Shown: piece after piece, positions 63,267 to 64,000 of the stretch | Layout: every line of letters starts with the position of its first letter | Numbering within the stretch: the stretch's first letter is position 1 | Notes under the pieces: generated by a model | Seen by the model: only the letters and a program-made list of their open reading frames with translations | What the model was told of the DNA's origin: nothing | Databases searched by the model: none | Position numbers and translations under genes: made by a program | From: Allomuricauda sp. TMED12 | Lineage (GTDB): Bacteria > Bacteroidota > Bacteroidia > Flavobacteriales > Flavobacteriaceae | Reading direction: 5' to 3' | Length of the DNA: 64,000 nt | Assembly: GCA_002167435.2 (NCBI GenBank) | Contig: NHBR02000119.1 | Span: forward strand, 1-64,000

Positions 63267-64000
63267 CTAATCTTCAAATTCTTCCTTGAGGATGCGAACG
63301 ACCTCTTGGATTGTTTCTTCTTCAAGATCGGTTCGCTTCACCAAATCTTTCACATCTTGTTCCAAAACGCTACGTGCGGTATCCAATCCAATCTTCTTGA
63401 ATTCTTCGATCACCCAGCTTTCTATCTCATCAGAAAACTCAGTCAATTCAACATCTTCCTCAACGCCTTCGCGGAACACATCTATTTCATAACCAGTTAA
63501 TTGACCGGCCAATCGTATGTTATGCCCACCTCTACCAATGGCCTTGGAAACTTCCTCTGGCTTTAGGTATACTTGGGCTGTCTTTTTCTCGTCGTTCAAT
63601 TTAACAGATGATACCCTTGCAGGACTAAGTGCACGGGTCACCATTAATTGAGGGTTATTGGTCCAGTTGATAACATCGATATTCTCGTTACCCAACTCAC
63701 GGACAATTCCATGGATTCGAGATCCCTTCATACCCACACAGGCACCTACGGGATCAATTCTATCATCGTAAGAGTCCACGGCAACCTTGGCTTTCTCACC
63801 CGGGATACGCACTGCCTTTTTAATAGTAATCAATCCATCGAACACCTCTGGGATTTCCTGGAAGAACAATTGTTCCAAGAAAATGGGTGATGTTCTGGAC
63901 ATGATGATGGCTGGCTTGTTCCCTTTAAGCTCCACACTCTCTATAATTCCGCGTACGTTGTCTCCCTTACGGAAAAAGTCGGATGGAATCTGCTTTTCTT
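63267..64000 (-). CDS. nusA: Transcription termination/antitermination factor NusA (5' end outside window)
   Basis: The 3' 243 codons or so of nusA; the reading frame is open to the window edge (EKQIPSDFFRKGDNVRGIIE before the first in-frame ATG-like codon at 63935), so the gene starts beyond 64000. Visible parts are the end of the S1 domain, KH1 (VGACVGMKGSRIHGIVREL) and KH2 (AIGRGGHNIRLAGQLTGYE), and an acidic C-terminal tail ending REEFED-like KEEFED. NusA binds RNA polymerase and RNA. It precedes infB in the same transcript. Confidence 0.95.
   Translation of the reverse strand, partial: EKQIPSDFFRKGDNVRGIIESVELKGNKPAIIMSRTSPIFLEQLFFQEIPEVFDGLITIKKAVRIPGEKAKVAVDSYDDRIDPVGACVGMKGSRIHGIVRELGNENIDVINWTNNPQLMVTRALSPARVSSVKLNDEKKTAQVYLKPEEVSKAIGRGGHNIRLAGQLTGYEIDVFREGVEEDVELTEFSDEIESWVIEEFKKIGLDTARSVLEQDVKDLVKRTDLEEETIQEVVRILKEEFED

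Overview
The window looks like a chromosomal segment of a marine-type Flavobacteriaceae bacterium (Bacteroidota). I would guess a Muricauda/Maribacter-like genus, but the genus is inference. The evidence is the gliding/type IX secretion translocon gene sprA, a PorP/SprF-like protein, alternative complex III (actABCDEF) followed directly by an aa3-type oxidase, an NADP-malic enzyme fused to a phosphotransacetylase-like domain, promoters of the TTG-N19/20-TAnnTTTG type, and roughly 40% G+C. Most genes lie on the minus strand. I see no tRNA or rRNA gene, CRISPR array, insertion sequence or integrase, and no gene-free stretch longer than about 240 bases.

Layout. 1-4.9 kb (minus): a cut-off, unusually GC-rich Calx-beta-type surface protein gene, then fabD, a gamma-carbonic-anhydrase-like protein and a LytTR regulator/TPR histidine kinase pair. 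5.1-11.7 kb (mostly plus): a vWA protein, a minus-strand PorP/SprF-like protein, an Nfu protein with a duplicated N domain, dodecin, a DUF255 thioredoxin-like lipoprotein and an MscS channel. 11.7-21.9 kb (minus): tsaB and an efflux operon with four MacB-like permeases, two adaptors, one ATPase and one TolC-type channel. It appears to come from duplication of a permease-permease-adaptor block.

22-27.1 kb (minus): oxidase assembly and accessory genes (ctaB, two subunit III genes, subunit IV, a cysteine-less SCO-like protein, SCO, DUF420 and a small membrane protein). 27.2-29.7 kb: an exported metallo-hydrolase, tonB, vanZ and gcvH. 29.8-42.3 kb (minus): sprA, ruvA, maeB, an MFS sugar-type transporter and queG. 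42.4-43.5 kb: a divergent cupin/tetR pair with two matching operators. This pair is bracketed by the start of queG and by a diverged second copy of the queG start, so it looks like a small cassette inserted at the head of queG. 43.6-45.8 kb (minus): a membrane-anchored TsdA-like dihaem cytochrome with two exported DsrE-like proteins, a likely extracytoplasmic sulfur module. 46-47.9 kb: ruvB and a DUF2807 protein. 48-59.8 kb (minus): actA-F, cox2 and cox1, probably one transcript of about 12 kb ending in a clear terminator. 60-64 kb: a SPOR protein, then infB and the 3' part of nusA.

How they work together: the two respiratory loci together supply a quinol:cytochrome c oxidoreductase (ACIII), the oxidase, its haem-modifying enzyme and its copper chaperone. 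The TsdA cytochrome could feed electrons from reduced sulfur compounds into the same chain. sprA and the PorP/SprF-like protein belong to type IX secretion. The observations I would look at first are the queG/cupin-tetR junction, the TsdA-DsrE-DsrE operon, the cysteine-less SCO paralogue and the duplicated efflux block.
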